Assembly: GCA_030674155.1 (NCBI GenBank)
Contig: JASPKP010008162.1
Location: 1 to 11,868, forward strand
Direction of reading: 5' to 3'
Length of the DNA stretch: 11,868 nt
Source of the DNA: Stramonita haemastoma
Lineage: Eukaryota; Mollusca; Gastropoda; Neogastropoda; Muricidae
The translations under genes were made by a program, and so were the position numbers. Under the pieces are notes generated by a model, which ran no database searches, was not told the origin of the DNA, and saw nothing but the letters and a program-made list of their open reading frames with translations. Positions 1 through 7,966 of the stretch are shown here, piece after piece (position 1 is the first letter of the stretch; every line of letters begins with the position of its first letter).

Positions 1-242
1 GTTTTTTTGGGGTTAGGGTTTTTTTTGGGGCCCCGGGAAAAAATTTTAAAAAAATTTTTTTTTGGTTTTTTTCCTTTTCCCCCTTTTTTTTTTTGAAAGT
101 TTTTGGGTTTTCGTTTTTAAAAGGGTCCTGGTTTTTTTTTAAAATTTTTTTTTTTGGGTTTTGTTTAAATTTTTTTTTTTTTTTTTCATTAAATTATTTT
201 TTTTTAAAATTTTTTTTTTTTGGGGGCTTTGTGTTTTAAAAA
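1..242. other. T-rich homopolymer-run sequence, no gene
   Basis: This edge stretch is mainly T runs broken by short A, G and C blocks, with a single GGTTAGGG near position 11 that is not repeated. I see no gene, RNA or ordered repeat in it. Run lengths look unreliable. Confidence 0.7.
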
Positions 243-1140
243 ATTTTTTTTTTTTCCCCCCCCTTTTTTTTTTTCCCCTTTGGAAAAAAAAACCCCTTTT
301 TTTTTTTCTTGTTTTTTTCTTCCCCTTTTCCTGTTTTTTCTCTTCCCTTTCCCTTCTTTTTCCCTCCCTTTTCCCTTTTGTCCCCCCCCCTGTCCCCCCC
401 CCCCCTGGTTTTTTTTTGTCCCCCCCCCCTTCCCCCGGGCCCCCCTTTTTTCCCCCCCCCTTTTTTCCCCCCCCCCCGTTTTTCTTTTTTTTCTTTTTCT
501 CTTTTTCCCCCCCCCTTTTTTTAAAAAATTCCCCCCTCCCCCTCCCCTCCTCTTCCCCTCCCCCCCTTTTCCTCCTCCCCCCCCCTTTCCCCCCTCCCCC
601 CCCCCCCTTTCTTCCCCTCCTCTTTTTCTTTTTCCCCCCAAAAAAAATTTTTTTCCCCCCCTTTTTTTTAATTTTTTTTCCCCCCTTTTTTTTAAATTTT
701 AAAATTTTTTTTTTTTAAATTTTTTTTTTCCCTTTTCCCCCCCCTCCCCTTTTTTCCCCTCTCTTTTTCCCTTTTCCCCCTCTTCCCCCCCTTCCCCCTT
801 CCCCCCTTTTTTTTCCCCCCCCCTTTTTTCCCCCTCCCCTTTTTTCCCCCCCCCCCCCCCTGCCCCCCCTTTTTCCCCCCCCCCCCCCCTTTTTTTCTTT
901 CCCCCCCCGCCCCCCTTTTTCCCCCCCCCTTTTTCCCCCCCCCCCCCCCCCCTTTTTCCCCCCCTTTTTTTCTCCCCCCCTTTTCCCCCCCCCCCCCCCC
1001 CCTTCTCCTGGGGGGTTTTTTTTCCCCCCCTTTTTTTCCCCCGGGTTTCCCCTTTCCCCCCCTTTTTTTTTTCCCCCTTTTCCCTTCTCCTTTCCCTTTT
1101 TTTTTTCCCCCTTTTTTCTTTTAAAATTTTTTCCCCCTTT
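243..1140. repeat. Long polypyrimidine (C/T) low-complexity tract
   Basis: For about 900 bp the plus strand is almost entirely C and T, arranged as alternating runs of 3 to 20 identical bases; purines appear only in short patches, for example near 641-648, 668-720, 1009-1016 and 1122-1126. The minus strand is correspondingly polypurine. Both strands stay open in several frames only because such runs contain few stop codons, and the predicted products are P/F/S-rich or G/K/E-rich strings without any domain. A degenerate CT-type microsatellite is the likely biological source. Polypurine-polypyrimidine DNA of this kind can adopt triplex structures and is hard to sequence, so the exact length is doubtful. 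Confidence 0.85.
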
Positions 1141-1530
1141 TTTGGGGGGGGGGGCGGTGCGGAAAATTTTTGGTTTGCCTTCGGCATGCTTTTCAACATT
1201 CGATTTTTTTTAAAAATATCTTGATTTTCTTTTTTTCCCAGAATCATTCTGTCCCCTCGCCATGCCCCCAATGGGAACGCTGGACCCGACTTGGGCCCCC
1301 GGGAAAAGCTTTTTAAAGGCGATCGCAAAAACCCAAATTTTTTTTCCCCCATGGGGGAAAAAGACACAGGCTCTGGAAAGCTTTTTGACAAAAAAAAAAA
1401 ACCCTTTTTTTCATCAAGATGCCCGTCCTAGGTTAAAATTCAAACCTGGGGATGCGGCACACAATGGAAGCAACCCCCTAAAGGGGAATACCAGTATGGG
1501 GAACTTTTTTTTTGGCCGTTTTCCATAGCT
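1141..1530. other. Mixed-complexity island, no recognised gene
   Basis: After the C/T tract the sequence becomes more complex for about 390 bp, with less homopolymer content. It holds a 12-base pyrimidine run followed by CAG near 1230-1241 that resembles a 3' splice site. An 88-residue open frame runs 1262-1528 on the plus strand, and an overlapping minus-strand frame ends its non-repetitive part here (699-1391, start near 1391). Neither product matches a family I recognise, and the minus-strand frame continues into the low-complexity G/K-rich tract. An exon fragment is possible but unsupported; several A and T runs of 8-12 bases could hide frameshifts. Confidence 0.4.
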
Positions 1531-1870
1531 TTTAAACCCTTCCCGAAAAAGTACCAAGAAAAAACCCTCCTTTTTCGCAAAAATCAATAAAATTAGGAAT
1601 AAAAAATGAAAAATTAGAAAAAAAATATTTTAAAAAAAAAGTTTGCGTATATGGCCCGGTTTTTTTTTTTTTTTTAAGGCCTTTTTAAAATATAAGGGGA
1701 GCTGTAAAATCCCCGTCCTTCAGAAATTTTTTTTTTTTTTTTTTTTCTGGATGTAAAGCTCAAAAAGAGTATTAATGGGGAAGAAAAAATCTTTACATAG
1801 TTTTTAAAGCATAACAATTTTTTTAAAATTTGGGAAAATTTTTAAAAAATTTTTTTTTTACACCAATGAC
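1531..1870. other. AT-rich intergenic-like sequence
   Basis: This stretch is dominated by A and T runs, including a T run of about 16-20 bases around 1729-1746. It carries no open frame of note and no ordered repeat that I can define. It leads into the AAT microsatellite. Confidence 0.6.
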
Positions 1871-2135
1871 CCCCCAAAAAATAATAATTTTAAAATAATA
1901 ATAAAAAATTAATAAATAATAAAATAAAAAATAAAATAAATTTAAATTAAAATACCCCCCCCCCTCCCCAAAGACTAAGGGGTTGCCCCTCTATCCCCCC
2001 CTTTTAAAAACTAAAAGATAATAATGATAAGAAAAAAAGGAAAAAAGATAATAATAAAAAAATAAAAAAAATAATAATAATAATAATATTTTTAAATAAA
2101 AATAAGAAAAAAATATTAATAATAATTTATAACAA
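1871..2135 (+). repeat. Compound AAT/ATA microsatellite
   Basis: Two A/T arrays rich in AAT, ATA and AAAT units lie at about 1879-1950 and 2018-2130, with the cleanest run of ATA triplets near 2070-2088. They are separated by a C-rich 65 bp segment (about 1953-2010) that includes a small GGGG-TTG-CCCC hairpin near 1979-1989. The arrays are impure, with G interruptions such as GATAATAATGATAAG around 2018-2032. This is an ordinary eukaryotic simple repeat; nothing indicates coding or regulation. Confidence 0.85.
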
Positions 2136-2990
2136 AAAAAACACTAAAGGGTGAAAAATGATAATAAACCTAAAAACAGTTTATTAAAAAATTTTTTTGT
2201 ACAAAATTTTGGAGTAAGTTAATCTTTTCGTGAAAAAACCCCGGGGGTCAAAAAATTTTTTTTTTTTTTTAGGCCCCCCCCAAAATCTCAAGTGTATAAA
2301 AAACTGCACAATATTTTTTGTGCCCAAAACAGGTTTTTTGTTTTTGCTAGTGAACCAAAAAAAAAAATCAAGAAACGCTCTCCAGGGAAAACACATTTTT
2401 TTTTTTTCCCCCGTGGGGAAAAAAATTTATTTTTACTGAGACAGGCTCCCCTCCCCGTGTACCCCCTCAAAGTTCTGCATTTTCCCCCCATGTGAATTTT
2501 CCCCCCCGCTTTTTGGGGGGGGAACTTTTCCCCAAAACCCTCCCCGGAGTCCGGTGGGCCCACTGGGGAAAAATTTTTTTTTTTCAGAACAGTTTTTTTT
2601 TTTTTCCCCCGGGGGAAATGTTTTTACCGGCAGAAGGCCCCGTTTTTTTTACCCCGGTAGAGGGGGGCCCGGCCTGGTTTAGGTTTTTTTATCGGGGGAA
2701 AAACCCCGCCAAACCCCGGTTGGCTGTAGCAGGCCTGCATTCCCCAGCACAAAGGGGAAATTTTTTTTTTTAATGCCCCGGGCCAAAAAAATTTTTCCCC
2801 TTTAAAACAGGGGAGCCCCCCCCAAAAAAACTTTCAATGGTTTCCAAGAGAAAGGGTTTTTTAAAAAGTTTTTCCCCCAGCATGGAATCTTGTTTTTTTA
2901 AAAAAAAAATCAATTGTTTTTTTTTTTTGGGTTTTTTTTTTAAACACCTCTTTTTTTCCTTTTTTCCCCGGCCCCCGCTAAAAATTTTAA
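2136..2990. other. Mixed sequence with G/C homopolymer blocks, no gene
   Basis: About 850 bp of AT-rich sequence changing at about 2270 into blocks such as CCCCC-GTG-GGGG-AAAAA and CCCCC-GGGGG-AAA. Short open frames on both strands here (up to about 90 codons) have F/K/P-rich products that follow the runs and show no domain. A 10-base palindrome GCAGGCCTGC lies at 2729-2738 in a short patch of normal complexity (2715-2755). I see no RNA gene, promoter or mobile-element signature that can be defended. Confidence 0.5.
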
Positions 2991-3040
2991 AATGGAAAAC
3001 CTAAAAACCGCAGGGAAAATAACCCCCTTAAACAACGCTC

Positions 3041-3145
3041 AAACCCGGAAAAAAACACTTCACCCGGAAACACTTTTTACCCGGAACACTTCACCGCCCG
3101 GGGAAAAAACCCTTTACCCGGAAAAAACCCCCCCACCGCCCGGAA
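3041..3145 (+). repeat. Short minisatellite, CCCGGAAAACACTT-type unit
   Basis: The core CCCGG followed by an A run recurs at 3044, 3063, 3080, 3097, 3117 and 3139, giving spacings of 19, 17, 17, 20 and 22 bases. The first three copies share the fuller unit ACCCGGAAACACTTTT; later ones are less alike and have expanded A or C runs. Unit length varies mostly by the length of the A, T and C runs. It is a small tandem array with no coding sense. Its unit resembles the array at 4343-4575. Confidence 0.65.
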
Positions 3146-3269
3146 AACAAAAATCCCGTGAACACGCACTCCCAGTGACTCCCGTGGGGGTTTCTGGGGC
3201 CCCAAATTCTTGCATGTTCAGGAATGGAAAATACAAAAAACTCCAGAAATAGGCCCCTTTTTTTTTTTC

Positions 3270-3540
3270 CGTCTTTTTCCGTTGTGGGGGGGGCCCCCCT
3301 GTTTTTTGGGGCCCTGCCTTGCCGCGGGGGGTGGTTTGGGTCCCCCCGGGGTCCCCCGGGGCCCCTGTCCCCCCGGTTTTCATGCTTTTTTCCCCTGTTC
3401 CCCCCGGTCCCCCGGGCCCCGCGTCCCCCCGTTCCCCGTTCCCCCCCCCCCCCCCGTCGGGTTGGGGGCGGTGGGGGGGTCGGTCGAACGTCCCCGGGGC
3501 GGGTGCAAAAAGCCCCTGCCTTTGCCCCCTTCCGCCAAAA
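3270..3540. repeat. GC-rich C/G-run block with imperfect short repeats
   Basis: This is the most GC-rich part of the window. Between about 3338 and 3445 it repeats imperfect units of the form GTCCCCCCGG at irregular steps of roughly 10-15 bases. A later patch holds GGTCGGTCGAACGTCCCCGG around 3478-3498, which is CpG-bearing and less repetitive. Translations give glycine/proline-rich strings that look collagen-like in places, but the Gly-X-Y phase does not hold and several frames and both strands look equally so. I read it as low-complexity GC-rich DNA, not a collagen exon. Confidence 0.55.
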
Positions 3541-4340
3541 ACCCAACAACAATGCATTGTGTTTTTTTTTTTTATGGTAAATTTTTTTGCGAAATTTTCA
3601 AACTGACCCTCCAAAGGGAGAGCACTGCCCCCCAAAAAGCCCTTACCTCCCCCATTTTACTTTTTAAAAAAAATTACTTTTTTTTGCATGTGCCCATTTT
3701 GGTTTTTTTTTTTAAAAAAAATTTTGGGAAAAAATCTCCTCCCCTTTTTTCCCCCCCACTTTCCTTCCTCCCTCTTTCCCTTTTTCCCCTTTTCCTCCTC
3801 CCTCCCTTTTCTTTTCTTCCCCCTTCTCCTTTTTTCTCCTCTCCCCTTAAAATTTTCCAAAAAAAGGGGCCCCCTTTCCCCCTGAAAGACCTTTTTTTAA
3901 AAACCGGAACCCCCGTTGGGAACGAAAGCGAAAAAATTTTTTAAACCACACTTTTTTTTTTAAATTCCCCTTATTTTTCCCGTTTTTTTTTTCTTTAAAT
4001 TAACCCAAAGGGTGGCCCTAAAAACCAGAATTTTAAAATTTAACAAAAAAACCAAAAAACCGGGGAAAATTGGGAAAAAAAAAAAAAAAACAGGAAAAAC
4101 TTTATTCCCCAAAATTTAAATCCTTGATATTTTTAAAAAAAAAATTTTTTTTAACCTTTTTTTTTTAAAAAAAAAAAAAAAAAACCCCCCCCCCCCCCCC
4201 CCTCCACCCCCCCCCGCCCCCCTTTTTTTTTCTTTATTTTTTTTTGCTTTTCCCCTGTCCCCCCCCCTTTTTTTTCCCCCCCCCTGGTTTTGGCCAGGGC
4301 CCACTTTTAGTTTAAAACCCCTTTTTTTAACGTTTTTTTA
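3541..4340. other. Homopolymer-run sequence with C/T and poly(A)/poly(C) tracts, no gene
   Basis: The stretch opens with a perfect 12-base palindrome ACAATGCATTGT (3549-3560). A C/T-rich tract spans about 3735-3846, and an A run at about 4167-4183 passes directly into C runs broken by single T, A and G bases up to about 4222. The rest is A, T, C and G blocks. Open frames on both strands are F/P/S-rich or K/G/R-rich shadows of these tracts. I see no gene or RNA. Confidence 0.55.
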
Positions 4341-4342
4341 CC

Positions 4343-4575
4343 CCACGGAAAAAACTAAGTAACCCAAAAAAGAACTAACCCCCTTTCAAAAAACAAACCC
4401 CCCCCCCCTTTTTAAAAGAGGGGGCCCCCCCCTTTTAAAAAAACCACGGGAAAAAGAAACTAAAAGCTACACCCACGGAAGACTACGCTACACCCCCCGG
4501 GAAAAACCCACCAAAACCCCCAGGAAGAAACTAACCTAACAACCCACCGAAAACACCCAACATTAAACCACGGAA
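4343..4575 (+). repeat. Degenerate ~24 bp minisatellite, CCACGGAAAAAACTAAC-type unit
   Basis: CCACGG-like cores followed by an A run and a CTAAC or CTAC segment recur at 4343, 4444, 4473, about 4495, about 4520, 4544 and 4568. From 4444 onward the spacing is close to 24 bases (29, 22, 25, 24, 24); the 4343 copy stands apart. Copies are diverged, but the order of core, A run and C/A-rich linker is kept. The unit resembles that at 3041-3145, suggesting a shared origin, although that is an inference from short motifs in run-prone sequence. Confidence 0.6.
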
Positions 4576-4659
4576 AAAACCCCCACCAAACATGAACAAG
4601 AATCAAAAATGCCCCCTTCCCTTTCTGGGAAAAAATGTTTTTACCTTTTTAAAACCAAT

Positions 4660-4903
4660 GATCCCCCTTGGTGTTGTGTGTGTTTGTTTGTTTGTGGGGG
4701 GGGGGTGGGTTTTGGGTGGTGTTGTGTGGGTTTGGGGGTTGGGGTGTTTGGGGGTTTTTGGTTGGTGTTTGTGGTGGTTTTGGGGTTTGTGTTTGGGGGG
4801 TGTTGGGGGAGTGGTGGGTTTTTGGGGGGGTTGTGGGGTTTGGGGTTTGTTTGGGGGGTTTTTGGGGTTTTGGGTGTGTGGTGTTAAAAGGGGGGGGTGG
4901 TTT

Positions 4904-4946
<43 letters not shown>
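4660..4946 (+). repeat. G/T-rich tract ending in a long G run
   Basis: From about 4672 the plus strand is nearly all G and T (TGTG, TTTG and GGGGTT patches), interrupted by an A-containing patch near 4885-4889, and it ends in a G run of about 38 bases (roughly 4908-4946). The likely source is a degenerate GT microsatellite. It contains many G-tracts of three or more and so has strong G-quadruplex potential on the plus strand. The open frames across it give only V/W/G/F/C-rich strings and are not genes. The length of the final G run is unlikely to be exact. Confidence 0.8.
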
Positions 4947-4947
<1 letters not shown>

Positions 4948-5198
4948 GAGTGGTGCTTTTCCCCCCCCACGGGGGAAAATTTTTTTTTTTTCTTTTTTTT
5001 ATTTTGAGGAAAAATGGAATGACACCGGGGGGGCTTTTTTTTTAAAAATCCATCCCCCTTTGTGGGGGTGGGAGTTTTTTTTTTTATTTTCCATCCATTT
5101 TTCCCCCCCAGGCACACAATAGCCCCCCCCCCTTCTTTTCCCAAAAAACAAAAGGGGGTTTTTTAATGTGTTTTCAAAATGTTTTTTGCGTCGTTTCG
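4947..5198. other. Mixed sequence with homopolymer blocks
   Basis: This is the transition from the G run to normal-complexity sequence. It contains C runs, T runs and a patch of ordinary sequence from about 5160 (GCGTCGTTTCGAACACTG begins near 5188). No gene is visible. Confidence 0.5.
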
Positions 5199-5213
5199 AA
5201 CACTGAAAATTGG
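5199..5213. repeat. Left flanking direct repeat (candidate target-site duplication)
   Basis: AACACTGAAAATTGG here matches AACACTGAAAATGG at 5405-5418 with one inserted T. Both copies are then followed by a T run and AAA, so the similarity may extend to about 5227 and 5435. They bracket the tRNA-like segment, as expected of a target-site duplication made by LINE-type reverse transcription. Confidence 0.6.
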
Positions 5214-5404
5214 GTTTTTTTTTAAAAACCCCCCCCCATCCCAAAAAACTGGGGGGGGGGGGGGGGGGGGGTTTTTGGAGTCGGCTCGATTGTTAACCCC
5301 CAAAAGGAAAACACCCCCCCTTGAACGGCATTCGAACCCGGGTCAATATATAGCGCAATGCACAACGCCTAACCATCAGGCTGTCCCGTCCCCCCCCCCT
5401 ACCA
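5214..5404 (-). mobile_element. tRNA-derived SINE-like insertion
   Basis: Read on the minus strand, the element begins just inside the right-hand direct repeat. After a G run it shows a tRNA-like head: an A-box-like CAGCCTGATGG (5373-5383), then GTTAGGCG, a diverged anticodon region and a B-box-like GGGTTCGAATGCC (5328-5340). The head would start at about 5390. The T-stem pairs poorly and the acceptor arms do not match, so this is not a working tRNA gene. The tRNA-unrelated body contains C and G runs, and the 3' end is A-rich (TTTTTAAAAAAAAA next to the left direct repeat). An internal polymerase III promoter, A-rich tail and flanking repeats are the standard SINE architecture; the body is only about 100 bp, which is short. 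I do not recognise the family. A retroposed tRNA pseudogene is the main alternative. Confidence 0.6.
5327..5384 (-). promoter_or_regulatory. Internal RNA polymerase III promoter-like A and B boxes
   Basis: On the minus strand the A-box match (CAGCCTGATGG, 5373-5383) fits TRGYNNANNGG at nine of eleven positions. It is followed about 33 bases later by GGTTCGAATGC (5329-5339), close to the B-box consensus GGTTCGANTCC. Order, strand and spacing are as in tRNA genes. The start of the B box would be about 44 bases from the A-box start, also normal for a tRNA without a long variable arm. Confidence 0.6.
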
Positions 5405-5418
5405 AACACTGAAAATGG
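5405..5418. repeat. Right flanking direct repeat (candidate target-site duplication)
   Basis: AACACTGAAAATGG is the partner of the copy at 5199-5213. It lies about 14 bases from the predicted start of the tRNA-like head on the minus strand, which is the expected position for a 5' flank of an insertion in that orientation. Confidence 0.6.
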
Positions 5419-5619
5419 TTTTGGTTTTTTTTTAAACTGTGAGGAGAAACAAAGCCCTCAAATCACTCACTCTGTCAGTTTTTTTCTTCCCTCCCATTTT
5501 TATCACACGCTAGTTAGTTGCAAGGAACAAGTAAAAGAAAAAAAAATAATTCAAGTTCGGGGACATTTTAAGAAATGTGTTAGTTTGTGAAGGCATCCCT
5601 ATTAATCAAAATGTAATTT
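5419..5619. other. Normal-complexity AT-rich flank
   Basis: About 200 bp of ordinary AT-rich sequence between the SINE-like element and the minisatellite array, with a few T and A runs. I see no open frame, RNA or repeat in it. Confidence 0.6.
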
Positions 5620-7160
5620 TTCCCTTCCATATCAAAATTGGGCCGAAAATTTTTTGTAGTCTTTCTTTTTTTCTGCTGAAATTTTAAACTTAATGTCAGA
5701 CCTCTTTAGCTGGTGTCCCCCCCATAAGTTTTTTTTTTTTTTTCTTTCATATGAGCTAGTAAGTAAACAAAGGATAAAAGTCTCGTTCCTTTCCTTCATG
5801 TTGGGCCCAGTTGGAATCAAAGTATAAAGTGTTTTTTTTATGGTATTTTAGCTCGCTGGAATCAAGGTTAAAAAAAAAATTGTCCCTAATAAAATAATCT
5901 AGTATCAATGTTTTTTTCCCTTTCATACTGAGTTTGTATTAAAACTAATACCCTCTTTCCCTTCAAATTTGAACCAGGGGGTAAAGAAAGTATAGAAAAT
6001 TCTTTTCCTTTTATTTTTTTGGTTTTTGATGGCTTCAAGGCATAAAAAATCTTTCCTTTAAAATCGAGTGAGTTGGCATCGTGTAAAAGTTTTCTTCCTT
6101 CCCCTCGGGCTAGATTGTTATGAAAAATATAAACTCTTTCCTTTTATGGTGAAGTGGGGTTTTTATTCAAGGAAGAGGCCATTTTTCTTCAGTTAAAATG
6201 GTATCAAAGTAAAAAAGTTTTTTTTTTTCCCTTAATATTAAAAGTTTAAATTTTTTTTTCAGGTTTTTTTAGAATTAAAGCCAAAAGCTGTTTTCCTCCA
6301 TGTCAAATAAGCATATTACGAAAATTATAAGTTTTTTTCACATTGTTTTATTACTGGTCAGGGTAGAGTTCCTTACTCCTTGTCTAGTTAGGTGATATCA
6401 AGGTTGTAAAAACTCTTTCCCCAATATCCAGTTAGCTGCTTACCATTATGCATGAAGGTCTTTTATTTTTGTTTCCATCATTTTTTTTAAAAAAAACTTT
6501 TAATTTAGCTTACATTTTGAGTAGTTGGTATCAAAGTATAAACATTCTTTTTCACATTTTTTTTTTTTTTAAACCAAGTTTTCTTTTTCATTGAATATTT
6601 TTCTACATGTTGAGTTTTTTTTTGGTATGGGAGTATAAAATTCCTTCATTTGTTTAAATTTAAATTGGCATCAAAGTCCAAAGCCTTATTCTTTTTAATA
6701 TTGAGGTTTTGTTTTTTAAATTTTTGTTTTTTTCCCCTTCCTATTCAGTTTGTGTAAAGGTAAAGATGTCTCCCTTCAATAGGATTGTTAGCATTTAAAT
6801 CATAAAGAAGTTTTTTGGAGGAGTTATTTGGTGTCCCAGCATAAAGTTTTCTTTCGTTCATAATAAGTTAGCTGGTATCCCAATTTTTATAACATTCCTT
6901 TCTTATATATTGAATTAGTTCGTGTCAAAAATTAGGGAAAAAAACCCTTTTTTTATTGAGTTATTGCTATCAAAGTATAAAGTTTTTTCCTTTACCTTTT
7001 TTTTAGTTTGGTAAAACCAAAGGTGTCCCCAAGTATAAAGATCTTCCTCCATGTTTTTAAATAGTTCCTAAGGATATTTTTTTTCTTGAAATTTTTTTGC
7101 TACTACAAAGTTTAAAAAAATTTTTTTTTTTCTATTAATTTTTCGGTTCCAAAGTAAAAG
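5620..7160 (+). repeat. Degenerate ~45-50 bp minisatellite array (copy block 1)
   Basis: The motif TTRGCTGGTATCAAAGTATAAAG, followed by a T-rich TCTTTCCTTTCATATTGAG linker, recurs through about 1.5 kb. Clear copies begin near 5809 (GGAATCAAAGTATAAAG), 5857, 6071, 6197, 6390, 6527, 6612, 6664, 6828, 6867, 6911, 6955, 7021 and 7143. Where copies are consecutive the step is about 45 bases (6821, 6866, 6913 and 6958). Individual copies differ by many substitutions and small indels, which marks an old array or a noisy consensus. I find no coding frame in the unit, as stop codons are frequent. It has the same unit as the block at 8390-9860. Confidence 0.75.
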
Positions 7161-7217
7161 GGTCATTTTCTTCATATCCCAGCTTGTGGGTAATATGAAG
7201 GACGTTTTTTTTTTTTT

Positions 7218-7235
7218 CCCTATAAAGAGATAGGG
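7218..7235 (+). other. Small perfect hairpin
   Basis: CCCTAT and ATAGGG pair around a six-base loop AAAGAG. It lies after a T run and just before the CA repeat. There is no downstream T run on this strand to make it a terminator, and no function is evident. Confidence 0.35.
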
Positions 7236-7275
7236 CGAAGGAATAGATCCCAAACACAATAGGGCCCCAAATCTC

Positions 7276-7364
7276 GGGACACGAACAAACACACACCCAC
7301 ACACACCACACACACCCCACACCACAACCACCAACACACACACACAAAAACCACACCACACCAC

Positions 7365-7394
<30 letters not shown>
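7276..7394 (+). repeat. Impure CA microsatellite
   Basis: About 120 bp are almost pure C and A, mixing CA dinucleotides with CCA, CCACA and AACCA variants. The longest clean stretch is a CA run at about 7372-7394. On the minus strand it is a GT tract like those at 4660-4946, 11262-11320 and 11586-11680. The valine/cysteine-rich open frames on the minus strand come from translating the GT repeat and are not genes. Confidence 0.9.
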
Positions 7395-7395
<1 letters not shown>

Positions 7396-7506
7396 ACAAG
7401 AACACCCCACACAAACCAAGGGCGCGCCTCAATTTTTTTTTATTTTGGGTTGCTTTTTTTAAAGAAACCATTGTAAAGCTTTTACTGGCTTACAACGTCG
7501 TTTTGG

Positions 7507-7520
7507 TTTTGGCGCCAAAA
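7507..7520. promoter_or_regulatory. Perfect 14 bp palindrome, E2F-like
   Basis: TTTTGGCGCCAAAA reads the same on both strands and includes two overlapping TTTGGCGC matches to the E2F/DP consensus TTTSSCGC. In animals and plants such sites sit at promoters of cell-cycle genes. There is no gene start nearby to support that role here, so a chance palindrome is quite possible. Confidence 0.25.
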
Positions 7521-7780
7521 TGCCTCAAAATTCCTAAATATGATTTCGGATCAGAAGTACTTGTACAAAAACAGAGACGAAATGAAAACTCCTGGAAATT
7601 TTACACTCGGCTTCAGAAACGTTTTGGTTGTTGATGCAAATCTTTTTCCATAGTCATTAACTGGTATAAGCAACGCCTTTTTCACAGAAAACAAATCATT
7701 TTACCTCGACTTTGCCGGAAAACAGCTTAAGAAGAGAAAACTATGCACAAGCTGAGTGCAGGATTTTTGGAAGAAAGAGC

Positions 7781-7833
7781 AGTACTTTTCCCGATACCCC
7801 CTTTTTCCCTGTAGTGCTGTTCCCTGGAGCTGT
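7781..7833 (+). repeat. Inverted repeat, left arm
   Basis: The reverse complement of this arm aligns with 7967-8022: both start ACAGCT, then share AGGGAA, CAGCA, ACAGGG, an A/G-rich segment, GGG and a final TACT, in order. I estimate roughly three quarters identity with a few small gaps by eye. The arms are about 53 and 56 bases with a 133 bp interior. Confidence 0.55.
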
Positions 7834-7966
7834 CAACACTCCACTCTAACCCTAGTTCCTTGCCCCATGCCGCAAACCCTAACACTTCACCAGTTTTTGA
7901 ATTCCAACTATTAACTTTTGAAAACGGATTCCTTAACTCTGAAACCCGTTCTGCGGTTTTGGGGAA

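Noticed and set aside
11..18. GGTTAGGG telomere-like hexamer, and AACCCTA segments near 7849 and 7878
   Set aside because: Single isolated copies without tandem repetition.
161..718. 185-codon plus-strand open frame and overlapping frames
   Set aside because: They are translations of a C/T and T homopolymer tract giving F/P/S/L strings; several frames on both strands are open for the same reason.
699..1391. 230-codon minus-strand open frame
   Set aside because: Most of it is a G/K/E-rich translation of the polypyrimidine tract; only the part beyond about 1150 has ordinary composition, and no family is recognised.
1425..1455. B-box-like CCAGGTTTGAAT on the minus strand
   Set aside because: No A-box at a suitable distance and no tRNA-like stems around it.
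3549..3560. ACAATGCATTGT palindrome
   Set aside because: A perfect 12-mer palindrome, but isolated and without a repeat or gene context to give it meaning.
3114..3944. Collagen-like Gly/Pro-rich open frames
   Set aside because: Gly-X-Y phase is not maintained, both strands look similarly Gly/Pro-rich, and the source is a C/G-run repeat block.
4592..5122. 176-codon V/W/G/F-rich open frame resembling a membrane protein
   Set aside because: The hydrophobic residues come from translating a GT repeat and a G run; there is no ordered helix pattern, and other frames read the same.
7068..7471. Valine/cysteine-rich minus-strand open frames
   Set aside because: Direct translation of the GT strand of the CA microsatellite.
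7480..7502. TTACAACGTCGT resembling part of a lacZ-alpha cloning vector
   Set aside because: Only about 12 bases match and the flanks differ; treated as chance.
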